From: Lachnospiraceae bacterium
Lineage (GTDB): Bacteria; Bacillota; Clostridia; Lachnospirales; Lachnospiraceae
Direction of reading: 5' to 3'
Length of the DNA stretch: 64,000 nucleotides
NCBI GenBank assembly: GCA_910575035.1
Contig: CAJTDL010000002.1
Coordinates: 240,362 to 304,361, forward strand
In this document: piece after piece, positions 37,101 to 45,730 of the stretch
Numbering within the stretch: position 1 is the stretch's first letter
Layout of the letters: each line of letters opens with the position of its first letter
The notes under the pieces: generated by a model
The model's input: the letters and a program-made list of their open reading frames with translations, nothing else
The model's database searches: none
What the model was told of the DNA's origin: nothing
Program-made: the position numbers and the translations under genes

Positions 37101-37123
37101 CTCCTTACTTGTGTTGTAAGGAG
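37101..37123 (-). promoter_or_regulatory. Hairpin with buried ribosome-binding site, or attenuator
   Basis: Minus-strand CTCCTTAC, loop of 7, GTAAGGAG, then GTTTTTG. The stem hides AAGGAGG, the ribosome-binding site of the ATPase. The stem with a U5 tail also looks like a weak intrinsic terminator. Either reading makes it a control point between the TCS and ABC genes. Confidence 0.6.
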
Positions 37124-37160
37124 ATTTTATAATAGAAAAGCCAATTTTCCGAAAAGTATA

Positions 37161-38339
37161 TTAAAAACTTTTTAATTTGGCGGTTACACATGCCCCCTTT
37201 TCTTTCTGATTTCCGACATATAATAAACCGCCATGTTTTTCACAAAGTATCTTACATACGCTTAAGCCTATACCAAAATGCTGTTTTTCCTTATCATTAC
37301 TGTAAAATACAGTGGTTGCTTTTTCCAAATCTGCCGCTGAAAAACCTTTCCCATCATCCTTTACAGTAAGAATGAGAAAATCTTTTTTGTGTGAAAGGTT
37401 TATGCTTACTTGTGTTTCTGCATAACTTAATGCGTTCTGCAGGAGATTTTCTAAAACCCGAAAAAACACGCCCTTATCTATTTGAATTTTGTCCACTGTA
37501 ATATCGCTTGAAAGAATGATTTCTTTATTTCCCGCAAGCTGCCGCACATTACTTCTTAATTCATTCAATAATAGCTTCACATTTTCAGACCGTTTTTCAA
37601 TTTCAATATTTTCAATCTTCTCAATATCCCGAACGCTCTCCACATATAGCTCCAAACGGTTTACCGCTCCCTGCATAGATAATACCGTATCGAAAAGCAT
37701 ATCTTCCGTAAGCTTATCCTGTGGGATATTTTTCTCTAAATAGTCTAAATATCCTTTGAGAACGGTAATCGGCGTTCTTAAATCATGGGATACCGAAGCA
37801 TTCAATAATTTCCTTTGCTCTAAGGATTCCCACAACGCTTTGTGTTTTTGCCGAAGTTCCCTGCGCATTTTTTCCATAGAACAGCATAACCGCCCTAACT
37901 CATCATCACCGTCATATTCAATGTGAAAGTCAAGATTATCCTCCTGTATTCTTTCTACGCCATTCTGTAGCTGTGTGATAGGCTCCCGAAGCTTCTTTCG
38001 GTAATATACCGCCGCAGCCGCCCCAATCCCGACAGCAATATAAAAAACAGGCAGGCCAACCATAGCAGCGTAAGAGCCATAATAGACGACAGTATCCCAC
38101 CTGCTTAAAGGCTGCCATGTGATATTGTTGTTATCAATATCCAAAATATAATTGCCTGTGTTCTCATCTATCTGAAAATCAGGGGAATTTATCGTCATAT
38201 ACCGTTTCTTTAATATTTCATGCTGCACTTGGTTTGCCGCAAAAATAGTGACAAACGATAACAGGGCAGTCACACATATCGTAATTAAAAAAGTAACTGC
38301 CATAGATGTCTTAAGCGACTTTGTTTTTATTTTGCCCAT
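37161..38339 (-). CDS. Sensor histidine kinase (HAMP type)
   Basis: 392 residues. Helices at about 11-32 and 85-106, small sensor loop, HAMP, H-box VSHDLRTPIT, ENLLQNALSYA, DDGKGFS, GIGLSVCKIL. Overlaps its regulator by 13 bp. Same family as the kinase at 21847; the two share ELGRLC in HAMP. Confidence 0.9.
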   Translation of the reverse strand: MGKIKTKSLKTSMAVTFLITICVTALLSFVTIFAANQVQHEILKKRYMTINSPDFQIDENTGNYILDIDNNNITWQPLSRWDTVVYYGSYAAMVGLPVFYIAVGIGAAAAVYYRKKLREPITQLQNGVERIQEDNLDFHIEYDGDDELGRLCCSMEKMRRELRQKHKALWESLEQRKLLNASVSHDLRTPITVLKGYLDYLEKNIPQDKLTEDMLFDTVLSMQGAVNRLELYVESVRDIEKIENIEIEKRSENVKLLLNELRSNVRQLAGNKEIILSSDITVDKIQIDKGVFFRVLENLLQNALSYAETQVSINLSHKKDFLILTVKDDGKGFSAADLEKATTVFYSNDKEKQHFGIGLSVCKILCEKHGGLLYVGNQKEKGACVTAKLKSF

Positions 38340-38998
38340 TTATAACCAACTCCCCATACTGTTTCAATATAGTTTTTATCCGTATGAACTGACAGCTTAT
38401 TCCGTATCTTTCGGATATGTTCTTTTACTACAATGCTGTCGCCTTCGCCATTATATCCCCAAAGTTTTTCATAGATGGTTTCCCTGTCAAAAACCATGCC
38501 TGCATTTTGGGAAAGAAAACGGATAATCTCAAATTCTTTATTTGAGAAGTCTAACTGTTCCTTACCATAAAATACCGTTCGGCTATTGTAATCAATAATC
38601 AATTCTTCATCAAACCTTAGATTTTCTGCTGTGCCTTTTCTTTCTTCACGCCGAAGGTGTGCCGAAATTCTTGCCAATAATTCATCCATGCGAAAAGGTT
38701 TCGTAATATAATCATCCCCGCCGACAGACAGCCCTTTTATCACATCCCCTTCCGTTACCCGTGCTGTCAAAAAAATAATCGGGCAGGATATATGCCCCCT
38801 AATAAGCTGGCACAATTCCAATCCGTCCATTTCTGGCATATTGATATCCAACAATATAATATCTGGTATTACGTTTAATAGTTCTAACGCTTTTTTTGCA
38901 TTTTCCGCTGTATATACGGAAAATTCTTCTCCTAAACATTTTTCCATCATGGATAATATCATTTCTTCATCATCAATAATCAGTATCTTGTATTTCAT
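38327..38998 (-). CDS. OmpR-family response regulator
   Basis: 223 residues from the ATG at 38998 (AAGGAG eight bases upstream). D9/D10, phospho-acceptor D51 (IILLDINMP), YITKPFRMDEL; winged helix ending VWGVGYKW. A close paralogue of the regulator at 23115. Heads the TCS-ABC operon. Confidence 0.92.
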   Translation of the reverse strand: MKYKILIIDDEEMILSMMEKCLGEEFSVYTAENAKKALELLNVIPDIILLDINMPEMDGLELCQLIRGHISCPIIFLTARVTEGDVIKGLSVGGDDYITKPFRMDELLARISAHLRREERKGTAENLRFDEELIIDYNSRTVFYGKEQLDFSNKEFEIIRFLSQNAGMVFDRETIYEKLWGYNGEGDSIVVKEHIRKIRNKLSVHTDKNYIETVWGVGYKWAK

Positions 38999-39134
38999 AG
39001 GCAATGCTCCTTATCAGTTAATTCCTTTATCGTAACCGATAAAAGACAGATTTTCGACAATTTTGCGCCAAGTGATTATAATTATACCCGTTATCTTCAT
39101 TGCTATCAACAGCATTGCATACGGGCGGCAGAAA

Positions 39135-39521
39135 TCACTTTCTACTGCCCATGATTTCATCCGTCATTTCCTGTGTCCACACAACAGTGCCTTCGCTGGT
39201 TTCCACAACAGCCTTTTCATCAGCCATCTTCTGCATTTCAGCTTTCTCCTGCTCTGCCCATGCCTTGTACTCATCGTAAGTCCACCATTCAATAGCTGAA
39301 ACAGGGTTCTCTTTCTCATAATCAGATTCAGACCCCCATGTTTCCCCATTGTTTTCACTGCACCAGATGTTGCCGTTGTCATCCGTGTATGACATTACGC
39401 CATCTGATTCAGCATCAACGATAGTTTCTACACTTTTGGCATTTGCCGCAGCCACGCTTACCACACTGCCTCCTACAAGGGCTGTTACAGCAAGCGCTCC
39501 CATCCATTTTGCTTTAAACAT
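39135..39521 (-). CDS. Small secreted protein with Asp-box motif
   Basis: 128 residues. Sec signal peptide (about 1-28, cleavage after AANA). WCSENNGETWG matches a BNR/Asp-box repeat (SxxxGxTW). The rest is charged and helical. It directly follows a TCS and has regulator boxes in front (39589-39626), so it is probably the main output of that TCS. Function unknown; it could be a signal or a decoy for a cell-wall-active compound. Confidence 0.75.
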   Translation of the reverse strand: MFKAKWMGALAVTALVGGSVVSVAAANAKSVETIVDAESDGVMSYTDDNGNIWCSENNGETWGSESDYEKENPVSAIEWWTYDEYKAWAEQEKAEMQKMADEKAVVETSEGTVVWTQEMTDEIMGSRK

Positions 39522-39588
39522 TTTTCTACCTCGCTTTCATTAAAAATAGTCGCTCCATTGGAACGGCTATATTTTACTAAGGCTATTC

Positions 39589-39626
39589 GGATTCTTGTTG
39601 GAATTTATATGGATTTTTTGTGGATT
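39589..39626. promoter_or_regulatory. Four GGATT boxes on an 11-bp period
   Basis: GGATT (39589), GGAAT (39600), GGATT (39611), GGATT (39622), exactly 11 bp apart, between the kinase stop and the secreted-protein start. The last two lie within the final codons of the kinase gene. Typical of tandem OmpR-family dimers. Confidence 0.65.
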
Positions 39627-41047
39627 TTCGACGCTGTAAGGCAAAACCGGAATTTTACGCCTTTATCCGTATTACAGATTCCATAGGAAGCTTCATGTTT
39701 TTCTAATAATGTCTTTATAATATACATACCTAATCCGTTTCCGCCATTCTCTTTGCTCCGTGAAGCATCAACACGGTAAAATGGCTCAAATAGATTGGGC
39801 AGTGAATCATTTGGAATGGTAACGCCTGTATTTTCTATTTCAAATGTTATGTCTGCATTTCGGTCTTGTGACATAGATATGGCTATGCTCTCCTTAACAG
39901 GGGAATATTTAACGGCATTTTCTATAAGGTTTTTTATGACACGCTCCATCATGCCATTGTCAAACCAACAGACAGCCCTATCTGGAATATCAACAGATAT
40001 CTGCTGTCCCTTATCCTCAATCAAACAGGACATCTCCCCAATACTGCGCCGAACCAGCTCTGCAAAATCTGACTTTTCAAACACTGGCGTAACTGTTCCA
40101 TTTTCTACATAAGCAATAAACAAAAGGGACTGTACCAGTTGATTCATCTGTTCCGCTATTGCAATCGAACGCTCTATATATGGTTTTGCGTTCTTATAAT
40201 CTCCAACACCATCCAGAATCCCATTTAAATGCCCTATCAAAATAGCAATCGGCGTTTTAAGGTCATGGGATGCAGATGCAAAGAAATTCCGTTGTTTTTG
40301 CTCAATCTCCTTCTCTTTTCTAATCTCACTTTCTAATTCCTGCAATGTCCTTTCAAGATTCCCCGAAAGGGCGTTTAGGCTTTCCGACAAAACGCCTACC
40401 TCGTCATTCCTTTTCAAATCACTTTTCGTGCTAAAATCTAGCCCTGCCATCCGCTCTGACACTTTGCTTATTTCTATAATTGGATTTGTTATATAATGCG
40501 AATAAAAAAGGGAACATAAGATAGACAATATAAAAATCCCTGTCAATATAACGGGCAGTGTTTCTTGTATTGCGGACATTGCTTGATTTATCGGTGAAGA
40601 TTTTCCATGCACTTCCAAAATATACCTTTCACCCGTTCCTTGTATTGTAAACGGAAACATAATTCCTGATAATAGTTCATCCTCTATAGCCTGGCCGCTT
40701 TCTTCTTCATCTTTCATAACTGCCACTGTATCATTTGACATATCTATCTTCCCAACCGCTTCTGGATAAATTAGATACCCATCTTGGTCATTGATGGAAA
40801 CCAGTGCATCCATTTCCAGCGAAAAGGAATCCACTAATGCATAGCAATCTTCAAGATTGGTACATTCCCCTAATTTGGGGACTAACTCTTGGGCTTCATT
40901 CTGTAAACGCTCTGATAATTGACTGCCATAAGTTTCTGGAATGTACTTTGCCATACACAAAACGGAAATGCTGCAAGCTGCAGCCAACAGGGCCATTGTT
41001 ATTAAAAATATTTTCACTGTAAGGCTTGATTTATTTTTCTTCATCAA
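39605..41047 (-). CDS. Sensor histidine kinase
   Basis: 480 residues. Helix at about 10-30, an outside domain of about 130 residues, helix at about 160-178, HAMP, H-box SASHDLKTPIA, ENAVKYS, GNGLGMYIIKTL. Overlaps the regulator by 17 bp. The last codons KIHKKSI are built from regulator boxes. Confidence 0.9.
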   Translation of the reverse strand: MMKKNKSSLTVKIFLITMALLAAACSISVLCMAKYIPETYGSQLSERLQNEAQELVPKLGECTNLEDCYALVDSFSLEMDALVSINDQDGYLIYPEAVGKIDMSNDTVAVMKDEEESGQAIEDELLSGIMFPFTIQGTGERYILEVHGKSSPINQAMSAIQETLPVILTGIFILSILCSLFYSHYITNPIIEISKVSERMAGLDFSTKSDLKRNDEVGVLSESLNALSGNLERTLQELESEIRKEKEIEQKQRNFFASASHDLKTPIAILIGHLNGILDGVGDYKNAKPYIERSIAIAEQMNQLVQSLLFIAYVENGTVTPVFEKSDFAELVRRSIGEMSCLIEDKGQQISVDIPDRAVCWFDNGMMERVIKNLIENAVKYSPVKESIAISMSQDRNADITFEIENTGVTIPNDSLPNLFEPFYRVDASRSKENGGNGLGMYIIKTLLEKHEASYGICNTDKGVKFRFCLTASKIHKKSI

Positions 41048-41702
41048 TCCGATACCCCACCCCTCTTATTGTTTTAATGTAACTGCTGCTCAATTTTTTT
41101 CTTAGGTTTTTCAGATGGCTGTCTACAATCCGTTCCTCCACATAGGCGTCAATTCCCCATATCCTGTCTAACAGCATTTGGCGTGTGAATACCTTGCCCT
41201 TGTTTTCAAGCATAATCTTCAGCAGTTCAAATTCTTTTTGTGTCAAAATAACCTCCGTTCCATCACAAAACACATGATGGCCAGTCAAATCCATTTTCAA
41301 ATTTTTGTAAAGCAATTCCTCCCCTTCATCTGAAACACGTCTGCGCCGCAAGATGGCTTCCATTTTACAAAGTAATATTTTAGCCGAAAACGGCTTCGGA
41401 ATATAATCGTCTATTTTTCCTGCATAACCCTTTAATTGACTTTTTTCATCTGCCAATGCCGTAAGCATGATGATTGGCACATCCGACTTGCTCCGTATCA
41501 CTTCGCAAACACCAAACCCGTCAATTTTAGGAAGCATGATGTCCAAAATCACCAAACTTATCTTTTCGTTAAACCGTGCAATTCCCTCTACGCCATCTGC
41601 CGCAAAAACCAGCTGATAACCCGCATCTTCCAGATAATTTTTTAATATTGACTGAATATCAAAATCATCCTCAACAATTAATACTTTCTCGTTCATCATC
41701 AT
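41031..41702 (-). CDS. OmpR-family response regulator
   Basis: 223 residues counting from the first of three consecutive ATGs (41702); the others are four and seven bases down-frame. D12/D13, phospho-acceptor D54 (LVILDIMLP), YIPKPFSAKIL; winged helix ending IRGVGYRI. GGATT-type boxes precede it at 41749-41764 and also precede the secreted-protein gene. Confidence 0.92.
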   Translation of the reverse strand: MMMNEKVLIVEDDFDIQSILKNYLEDAGYQLVFAADGVEGIARFNEKISLVILDIMLPKIDGFGVCEVIRSKSDVPIIMLTALADEKSQLKGYAGKIDDYIPKPFSAKILLCKMEAILRRRRVSDEGEELLYKNLKMDLTGHHVFCDGTEVILTQKEFELLKIMLENKGKVFTRQMLLDRIWGIDAYVEERIVDSHLKNLRKKLSSSYIKTIRGVGYRIDEEK

Positions 41703-41748
41703 TCACCCCACAAGACATATATTCTTCTCAATTTTAGCACTCAAAAAT

Positions 41749-41764
41749 GGAGATTACATGGATT
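41749..41764. promoter_or_regulatory. Two regulator boxes before the 41702 regulator
   Basis: GGAGA (41749) and GGATT (41760), 11 bp apart; the 20-bp stretch around them matches the one at 39600-39619 in 17 positions. Suggests autoregulation. Confidence 0.55.
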
Positions 41765-41845
41765 TTTTAATATTTCTTCATTTTTGTTTTTAATTTTTTA
41801 TACATAAGCATCTACCGATGAATGTATCATCTGTTTTATAAAAAC

Positions 41846-41875
41846 GACAAGGCTTTTACACCCTGCCGCCTTGTC
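41846..41875 (-). terminator. TnpV terminator
   Basis: Stem GACAAGGC/GCCTTGTC (8 bp) followed by GTTTTTAT, starting two bases past the TnpV stop. A decayed version remains at the 21784 tail. Confidence 0.8.
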
Positions 41876-41877
41876 AC

Positions 41878-42252
41878 TTAAGTATAAATAATTTCTTCGT
41901 TCACAATCTCCCTCGCACAAGCCTTTATGTTATTAAGACGTTTTACCCATTCTGAGGCGTTTTCTTCCTTTAGGCGTTCCGTTATGCCTTGTGTCTGTTT
42001 CATGCCCTCTATGAGCCGATAGAAACGTTCCTGTGCCTGCTTGTCGATATCGGCAAGATAGGCGTTGAGTTTGCCGCTTGTAAGAAGATTCGTGTATGTA
42101 ACCCTGCGGTGCTGCTTCAGATAATCCAGATGCTGCCGCCCGTATAAGCCAATCGGCTGTTCTTTTTCGGGTGGTAATGCAAGGCTGGGGATAAGGTAAT
42201 CGCCCTGCCGTTCAAATTCGCCCCCGTTTTTTTCAAAGATTGTTTTCTCCAT
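41878..42252 (-). CDS. tnpV: TnpV, intact
   Basis: 124 residues from MEKTIFEKNGGEFERQGDY (GAGG upstream). Has the conserved LLTSGKLNAYLADIDKQA and WVKRLNNIKACAREIVNEEIIYT end. Transposon-encoded, function unknown. Lies just upstream of the regulator operon at 41702, same direction. Confidence 0.87.
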   Translation of the reverse strand: MEKTIFEKNGGEFERQGDYLIPSLALPPEKEQPIGLYGRQHLDYLKQHRRVTYTNLLTSGKLNAYLADIDKQAQERFYRLIEGMKQTQGITERLKEENASEWVKRLNNIKACAREIVNEEIIYT

Positions 42253-42321
42253 TGTGTTTACCTCCTCTGTCATAGTTTATTTTTCCATTGCTGTTTTTCG
42301 TGGGCAGTCCCTCTTTTTGCG

Positions 42322-42516
42322 TGGCTTGCAGCCATACACAAAGCTCCGGAAGAAGAACTGAAAGAGTCCGTGCTTGGCTTTGTGCAGAAGTACGGCTTCC
42401 TCAGCTTTATGACCTCCCTGCCGACAACGGCGGATTTCATAACCTATGAATTGGTATATCTGGATGTTACCAAAACGGGTAGCGGTTCGCCTTTTGCCAA
42501 AATGAGTACATTTTGA
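42322..42516 (+). pseudogene. DUF6076-like protein fragment
   Basis: About 64 codons: APEEELKESVLGFVQKYGFLSF, then PTTADFITYELVYL, resembling a family found with clostridial ICE. No start, and a foreign tail. Confidence 0.5.
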
Positions 42517-42546
42517 GAGCTTCCAGTATCGGAGGAGGGGATACAT

Positions 42547-42591
42547 ATGGAAAATAAAGCGAAAGGTAAGCACTATTGGTGTTTGGAATGA
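42547..42591 (+). CDS. 14-residue leader peptide or frameshifted toxin start
   Basis: MENKAKGKHYWCLE with a very strong GGAGGAGGGG upstream; its TGA overlaps the ATG of the hydrophobic peptide. It may be a coupling leader, or the true N-terminus of that peptide separated by a one-base indel. Confidence 0.5.
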   Translation: MENKAKGKHYWCLE

Positions 42592-42710
42592 TTTTGGAGC
42601 TTGTCGGTATTGTAGTGACGGTTGTCAGCATCATCGTCACGGTGATCAGTATCCGGCAGACCAGAAGAAATAAAAGACAGCAAAAAAGCAACCGCACCAG
42701 CCAAAGTTAG
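42588..42710 (+). CDS. Small hydrophobic peptide, type I toxin/holin-like
   Basis: 40 residues: one helix (LELVGIVVTVVSIIVTVISI) and a basic tail RQTRRNKRQQ. The size, single helix and Arg/Lys tail match Fst/holin-like toxins of Firmicutes. The coding end is inside the terminator stem, giving a very short transcript, also typical of type I toxins. No antisense RNA promoter was identified. Confidence 0.6.
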   Translation: MILELVGIVVTVVSIIVTVISIRQTRRNKRQQKSNRTSQS

Positions 42711-42722
42711 GTTGCTTTTTTT
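42682..42722 (+). terminator. Strong terminator overlapping the toxin 3' end
   Basis: AAAAAAGCAACC, loop, GGTTGC and a run of seven T (42716-42722). Bidirectional potential. Confidence 0.85.
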
Positions 42723-42945
42723 GAGCTACTATTCTGTCCATCATTTCATTGCATTCCTCATCAATCTCCGCAAGATGTTTCCATAATGTTTCCGACAAAA
42801 GCATGTCTTTCCGGCTGGAATCGTTTAGGCGGCTTAATCTGGTAGAAAGTGATTTTTTTGTCTTTTCCATCTGTTTAATAGAGTAACGCTCGCCATTTTC
42901 TGCTTTGAGGGCTTCGATTGCCTTAAAATAAGCTGTGTTTTTCTA
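42723..42945 (-). pseudogene. TnpV-like fragment
   Basis: AENGERYSIKQMEKTKKS, then SRKDMLLSETLWKHLAEIDEEC, then a cut at IVAQ by the toxin unit. LLSxxLWxxLAxID matches TnpV. Its start is not preserved. Confidence 0.45.
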
Positions 42946-42961
42946 CTTTTAAAGACAAAAA

Positions 42962-43004
42962 GGGCGTGCTGCAATCCACATCTATTGTGAAACGCAGCAC
43001 GCCC
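42962..43004. terminator. Perfect 11-bp inverted repeat
   Basis: GGGCGTGCTGC / GCAGCACGCCC (42962-42972 and 42994-43004) with a 21-base loop. A run of A before it would be a U-run on the minus strand: probable terminator of the 43140 gene. Confidence 0.6.
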
Positions 43005-43035
43005 TCCAATATGTATCGCATTCCTTTTACCGTTT

Positions 43036-43140
43036 TTATATGTATTGCGGGATTTCCAGCACCGTCCTGCCCGGCGGCATCTCCTCAATGTCAAGGATGT
43101 GTCGCCCGCACTTCGGGTTCGGGCATCTGATCCTCTCCAC
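43036..43140 (-). CDS. Short cysteine protein (zinc-ribbon half)
   Basis: 34 residues from a GTG at 43140 with GGGGAGG nine bases upstream: RIRCPNPKCGRHILDIEEMP. Similar to the first half of small Com-like zinc ribbons of mobile elements; the second CxxC is missing, so it may be truncated. Confidence 0.45.
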   Translation of the reverse strand: MERIRCPNPKCGRHILDIEEMPPGRTVLEIPQYI

Positions 43141-43171
43141 TGACAACCGCCTCCCCGCACTGATATGGAAC

Positions 43172-43210
43172 AAGGGAACCAGACATGAAGTGTTCCTGCT
43201 TGGTTCCCTT
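43172..43210. terminator. Perfect 10-bp inverted repeat
   Basis: AAGGGAACCA / TGGTTCCCTT (43172-43181, 43201-43210) then TTTA. Between the secreted-protein cluster and ICE debris; ends transcripts from either side. Confidence 0.65.
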
Positions 43211-43315
43211 TTATCGTTTGTGCTTTATTGGTTTTCTTCCTAAAGATTGTCTTAATAAGTCCGGGCAGTCCTCAAAGGCAAAAGTTTATACGCCTCTGCG
43301 GAATAAGTTGTAAGA

Positions 43316-43822
43316 TTATACCTGTATATCCAATGTGCTGCTCGATACAGAGGACCTTTTCACAAATGTATTTCCGCTTTGAGTAAGCTGACTTTCTACA
43401 GACTCTCTTGTAATGCCGTTGATTGCATCAGAGGGTACGACTGTAGGATCAACTTCCTTAATTGCTGATTTAAACGTCTGCACATATGCCGAACGATACT
43501 GCCTCAATGTATAACCTGCGGACAGTCTGTCGTCTGACTTCATCTGCCTATACATATCCGTGAAAATTTCTGTATCTCCTTTTCCGTCCCCCATTCCATT
43601 ACGATGCAAAAAACTACCTCTTACAGCTTCAAACATTTTATCCTTGCTGCTTCCGGGAATATCAATAATCATTTTATAGTTGTCGCCTGTTTCATCCGTT
43701 ACAATAAGACCGGTCAATCCATCTGAATCAACAAATTCTCCCCTTGAATTGTAATTTTTCATTAAATTCTTAATTGCCCGCACATTTGTAAACATATTGC
43801 CCGTGCAGCCGGTCTTTTTCAT
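43316..43822 (-). CDS. Unknown protein after the DUF6033-like gene
   Basis: 168 residues, soluble, no signal peptide. KNYNSRGEFVDSDGLTGLIVTDETGDNYKMIIDIPG and a C-terminus with QSGNTFVKRSSVSSSTLDIQV, the heptad-rich Ser/Thr ending seen in flagellin-type export proteins. The start is uncertain (poor ribosome-binding site); an internal ATG at MFTNVRA is an alternative. Co-directional with the FlxA-like cluster. Confidence 0.6.
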   Translation of the reverse strand: MKKTGCTGNMFTNVRAIKNLMKNYNSRGEFVDSDGLTGLIVTDETGDNYKMIIDIPGSSKDKMFEAVRGSFLHRNGMGDGKGDTEIFTDMYRQMKSDDRLSAGYTLRQYRSAYVQTFKSAIKEVDPTVVPSDAINGITRESVESQLTQSGNTFVKRSSVSSSTLDIQV

Positions 43823-43858
43823 CTGCTCAAGACCGCTTTACACCGCTTACTGCTCGTA

Positions 43859-44560
43859 TCAATCCCCGCCGCTTTCAACTGTGACTGTATGGAACTGCTG
43901 TTTAACTGTGAAAACTGAAACACGCCCGGCAAGATCCTGCTCTCCGTCTGTTTTCTTATCCTCTGTTTCAGTTTTATTTCCCTCTAACGCTTCCTGTAAT
44001 TCTTTTTCCTTTTCTGCTGCCTTTTCTTTTGTCTTTTCAATCAGCTTTTCAAAATTTTCCCGTCTTTCCTCCCGAAGTTTGTCACTCATATTCAGCATAA
44101 AATCATTTCTGACACAAGCAATAGCACTATATTTTCCATTTTCATCTATATAACTATGACGGTATACACCAGACCAACCACTGGCTTTATAGATACCATC
44201 CATCAGCTTTGTCATAGACTCAACGCCTTTTATCATGTCTTCCATATCCTTCTTTGTTTTAGGATCATTCTGCATTTTTTCCAAAAGTTTGGGATTAACG
44301 GTCAGGGACTTGCCGCTTTGGGCAGATACACAGGCATTCCCTATACGGAACTCCACACTTGGCACAAGTTTTTCCAATTCCTTCGCATAGCCTGCCGTAC
44401 TTTTCGCCTTGTCATTTCCTGTAGTGGAATTTTTCTGTGCAGACGCCGTTTCTGACGTTTCCTTTCCTGACGCTGCCTGTTTCTTTGCTGTTTCCTGTTT
44501 TTGCGCCGCATATACACTCTCATACACATTATTGTAAGCACTGTTAATTTCCATTCCCAT
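43859..44560 (-). CDS. DUF6033-like protein
   Basis: 233 residues, ribosome-binding site AGGAGG. N-terminus MEINSAYNNVYESVYAAQ, a Lys/Ser/Thr-rich linker, then a helical body with DGIYKASGWSGVYRHSYIDENGKYSAI. The family is common in Lachnospiraceae, next to FlxA-like proteins; its function is unknown. No signal peptide. Confidence 0.7.
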   Translation of the reverse strand: MGMEINSAYNNVYESVYAAQKQETAKKQAASGKETSETASAQKNSTTGNDKAKSTAGYAKELEKLVPSVEFRIGNACVSAQSGKSLTVNPKLLEKMQNDPKTKKDMEDMIKGVESMTKLMDGIYKASGWSGVYRHSYIDENGKYSAIACVRNDFMLNMSDKLREERRENFEKLIEKTKEKAAEKEKELQEALEGNKTETEDKKTDGEQDLAGRVSVFTVKQQFHTVTVESGGD

Positions 44561-44658
44561 AACTTAAACCTCCTATCTCATTTTTTCTTATAACATATCA
44601 ATCTGCTATATTAAAACATCTTTCCGTTTATGCTTTACCACCTGAACCAATAAAGGTT

Positions 44659-44731
44659 TTGCACCGCTGAAATCCTCAATGCATCCTGGCACACCTTCGG
44701 TTTTTGCCATATACTCATTTATCCGGTGCAA
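44659..44731. ncRNA. Possible structured RNA
   Basis: Closing helix TTGCACCG/CGGTGCAA (44659-44666, 44724-44731), inner helix TGGCA/TGCCA, and an ACC-GAA-GGT hairpin on the minus strand, in the 260-bp gap between the DUF6033-like and FliD-like genes. No known riboswitch matched. Could be the leader of the 44560 gene. Confidence 0.4.
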
Positions 44732-44770
44732 TATAAGCAGTTACTTATTGCATAGTGTACTAATAAACAT

Positions 44771-44805
44771 AGGGGAACTGAAAAATATGCTTTTTCAGTT
44801 CCCCT
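44771..44805 (-). terminator. Terminator after the FliD-like gene
   Basis: 15-bp perfect stem AGGGGAACTGAAAAA and its complement, loop of 5, sixteen bases after the stop. Confidence 0.8.
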
Positions 44806-44820
44806 CGCACTCTATGAGAG

Positions 44821-45717
44821 TCAATCATTCTTGTTTTTGTCCTTGTCTTTTTCTTCTTTCAATTTCTGTTCCCAATAGGATTTATCCGTTACCTTATCCT
44901 TGTCCTTGTCTTTACTGCCCACTCTTTCATCAATCGTACTTTGGAACAGCTTCGAGATTGTGTCGGAATAAGCGCCGTTCTTGTTATAGGTCTTATCAAC
45001 GCCTTTTGTCCTCGCCGCCGCATTGGAAATAGCGGATGCCTTCTGCGAAATCTGGCTGCCAAAAGAACCATATCCGGTAAACAGGGATTTTAAAGTAGAG
45101 ATGTTGTCAAGCTCAATTCCGCTTTTCCCTAAAGCTGTCTTTTCCTTCAGGGCATCCTCGTCAAACTCCAGTTTATTGCCTTTGCCGACGGTGATGCCTA
45201 CTTTTGAGAGCAGGTTGCCTGCCTTCTCCGTTATGCTGGTCATCCACGCCGCATTGCGCAGCACATTCTTCGTTTCTGAATTTCCCGCCTGCTCCACCAC
45301 AAAATTATAATCGTCAACAAATGATTTGACCGCCTTTGTGATGGCATCCCAGTCATAATCCTCTACCTCGGTTTCTTCCCCGGTTTCCTCATCTTTTTTC
45401 TTGAATTTCTTCTTTTCATAAAGAGAAGCATTGCCTAACGCATCCGCAGACTTTTTCAGCGAATCCGCGCTGGAACGCATTAACGTCAGCGTCTTGGAGG
45501 AATCCCCTGTCTGCGACAGTTTATCCACATCCTGCTTCGCATAGTACGCTTTCATCAGCTTTCCATAACTGCCGTTTTTAATCATGGCATAATCAGATAC
45601 GTTAATCCCGCCCATGCCGCTGTCTATATAGGGAGCGCCACCGCCAAACAACGTGGAATAATCCATATTGGTGTTATATCTGCTTGTGTAGTCGTTAAAG
45701 CTGTTAATTTCTGACAT
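44821..45717 (-). CDS. FliD-like (flagellar cap-like) protein
   Basis: 298 residues from MSEINSFNDYTS (ATG at 45717, AGGAGG nine bases upstream); a longer in-frame reading back to 45993 is only the shadow of the upstream gene. Helical, with SADSLKKSADALG, KSFVDDYNFVVEQAGNSET and ITEKAGNLLSKVGIT matching the C-terminal half of flagellar hook-associated protein 2 (AWMTSI...LL..VGI). Lacks the N-terminal FliD domain. Ends in a Lys/Asp tail. Confidence 0.7.
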   Translation of the reverse strand: MSEINSFNDYTSRYNTNMDYSTLFGGGAPYIDSGMGGINVSDYAMIKNGSYGKLMKAYYAKQDVDKLSQTGDSSKTLTLMRSSADSLKKSADALGNASLYEKKKFKKKDEETGEETEVEDYDWDAITKAVKSFVDDYNFVVEQAGNSETKNVLRNAAWMTSITEKAGNLLSKVGITVGKGNKLEFDEDALKEKTALGKSGIELDNISTLKSLFTGYGSFGSQISQKASAISNAAARTKGVDKTYNKNGAYSDTISKLFQSTIDERVGSKDKDKDKVTDKSYWEQKLKEEKDKDKNKND

Positions 45718-45730
45718 ATAGAACCACCTC

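Noticed and set aside
44659..44731. c-di-GMP riboswitch
   Set aside because: The conserved core of GEMM-type switches is not present.
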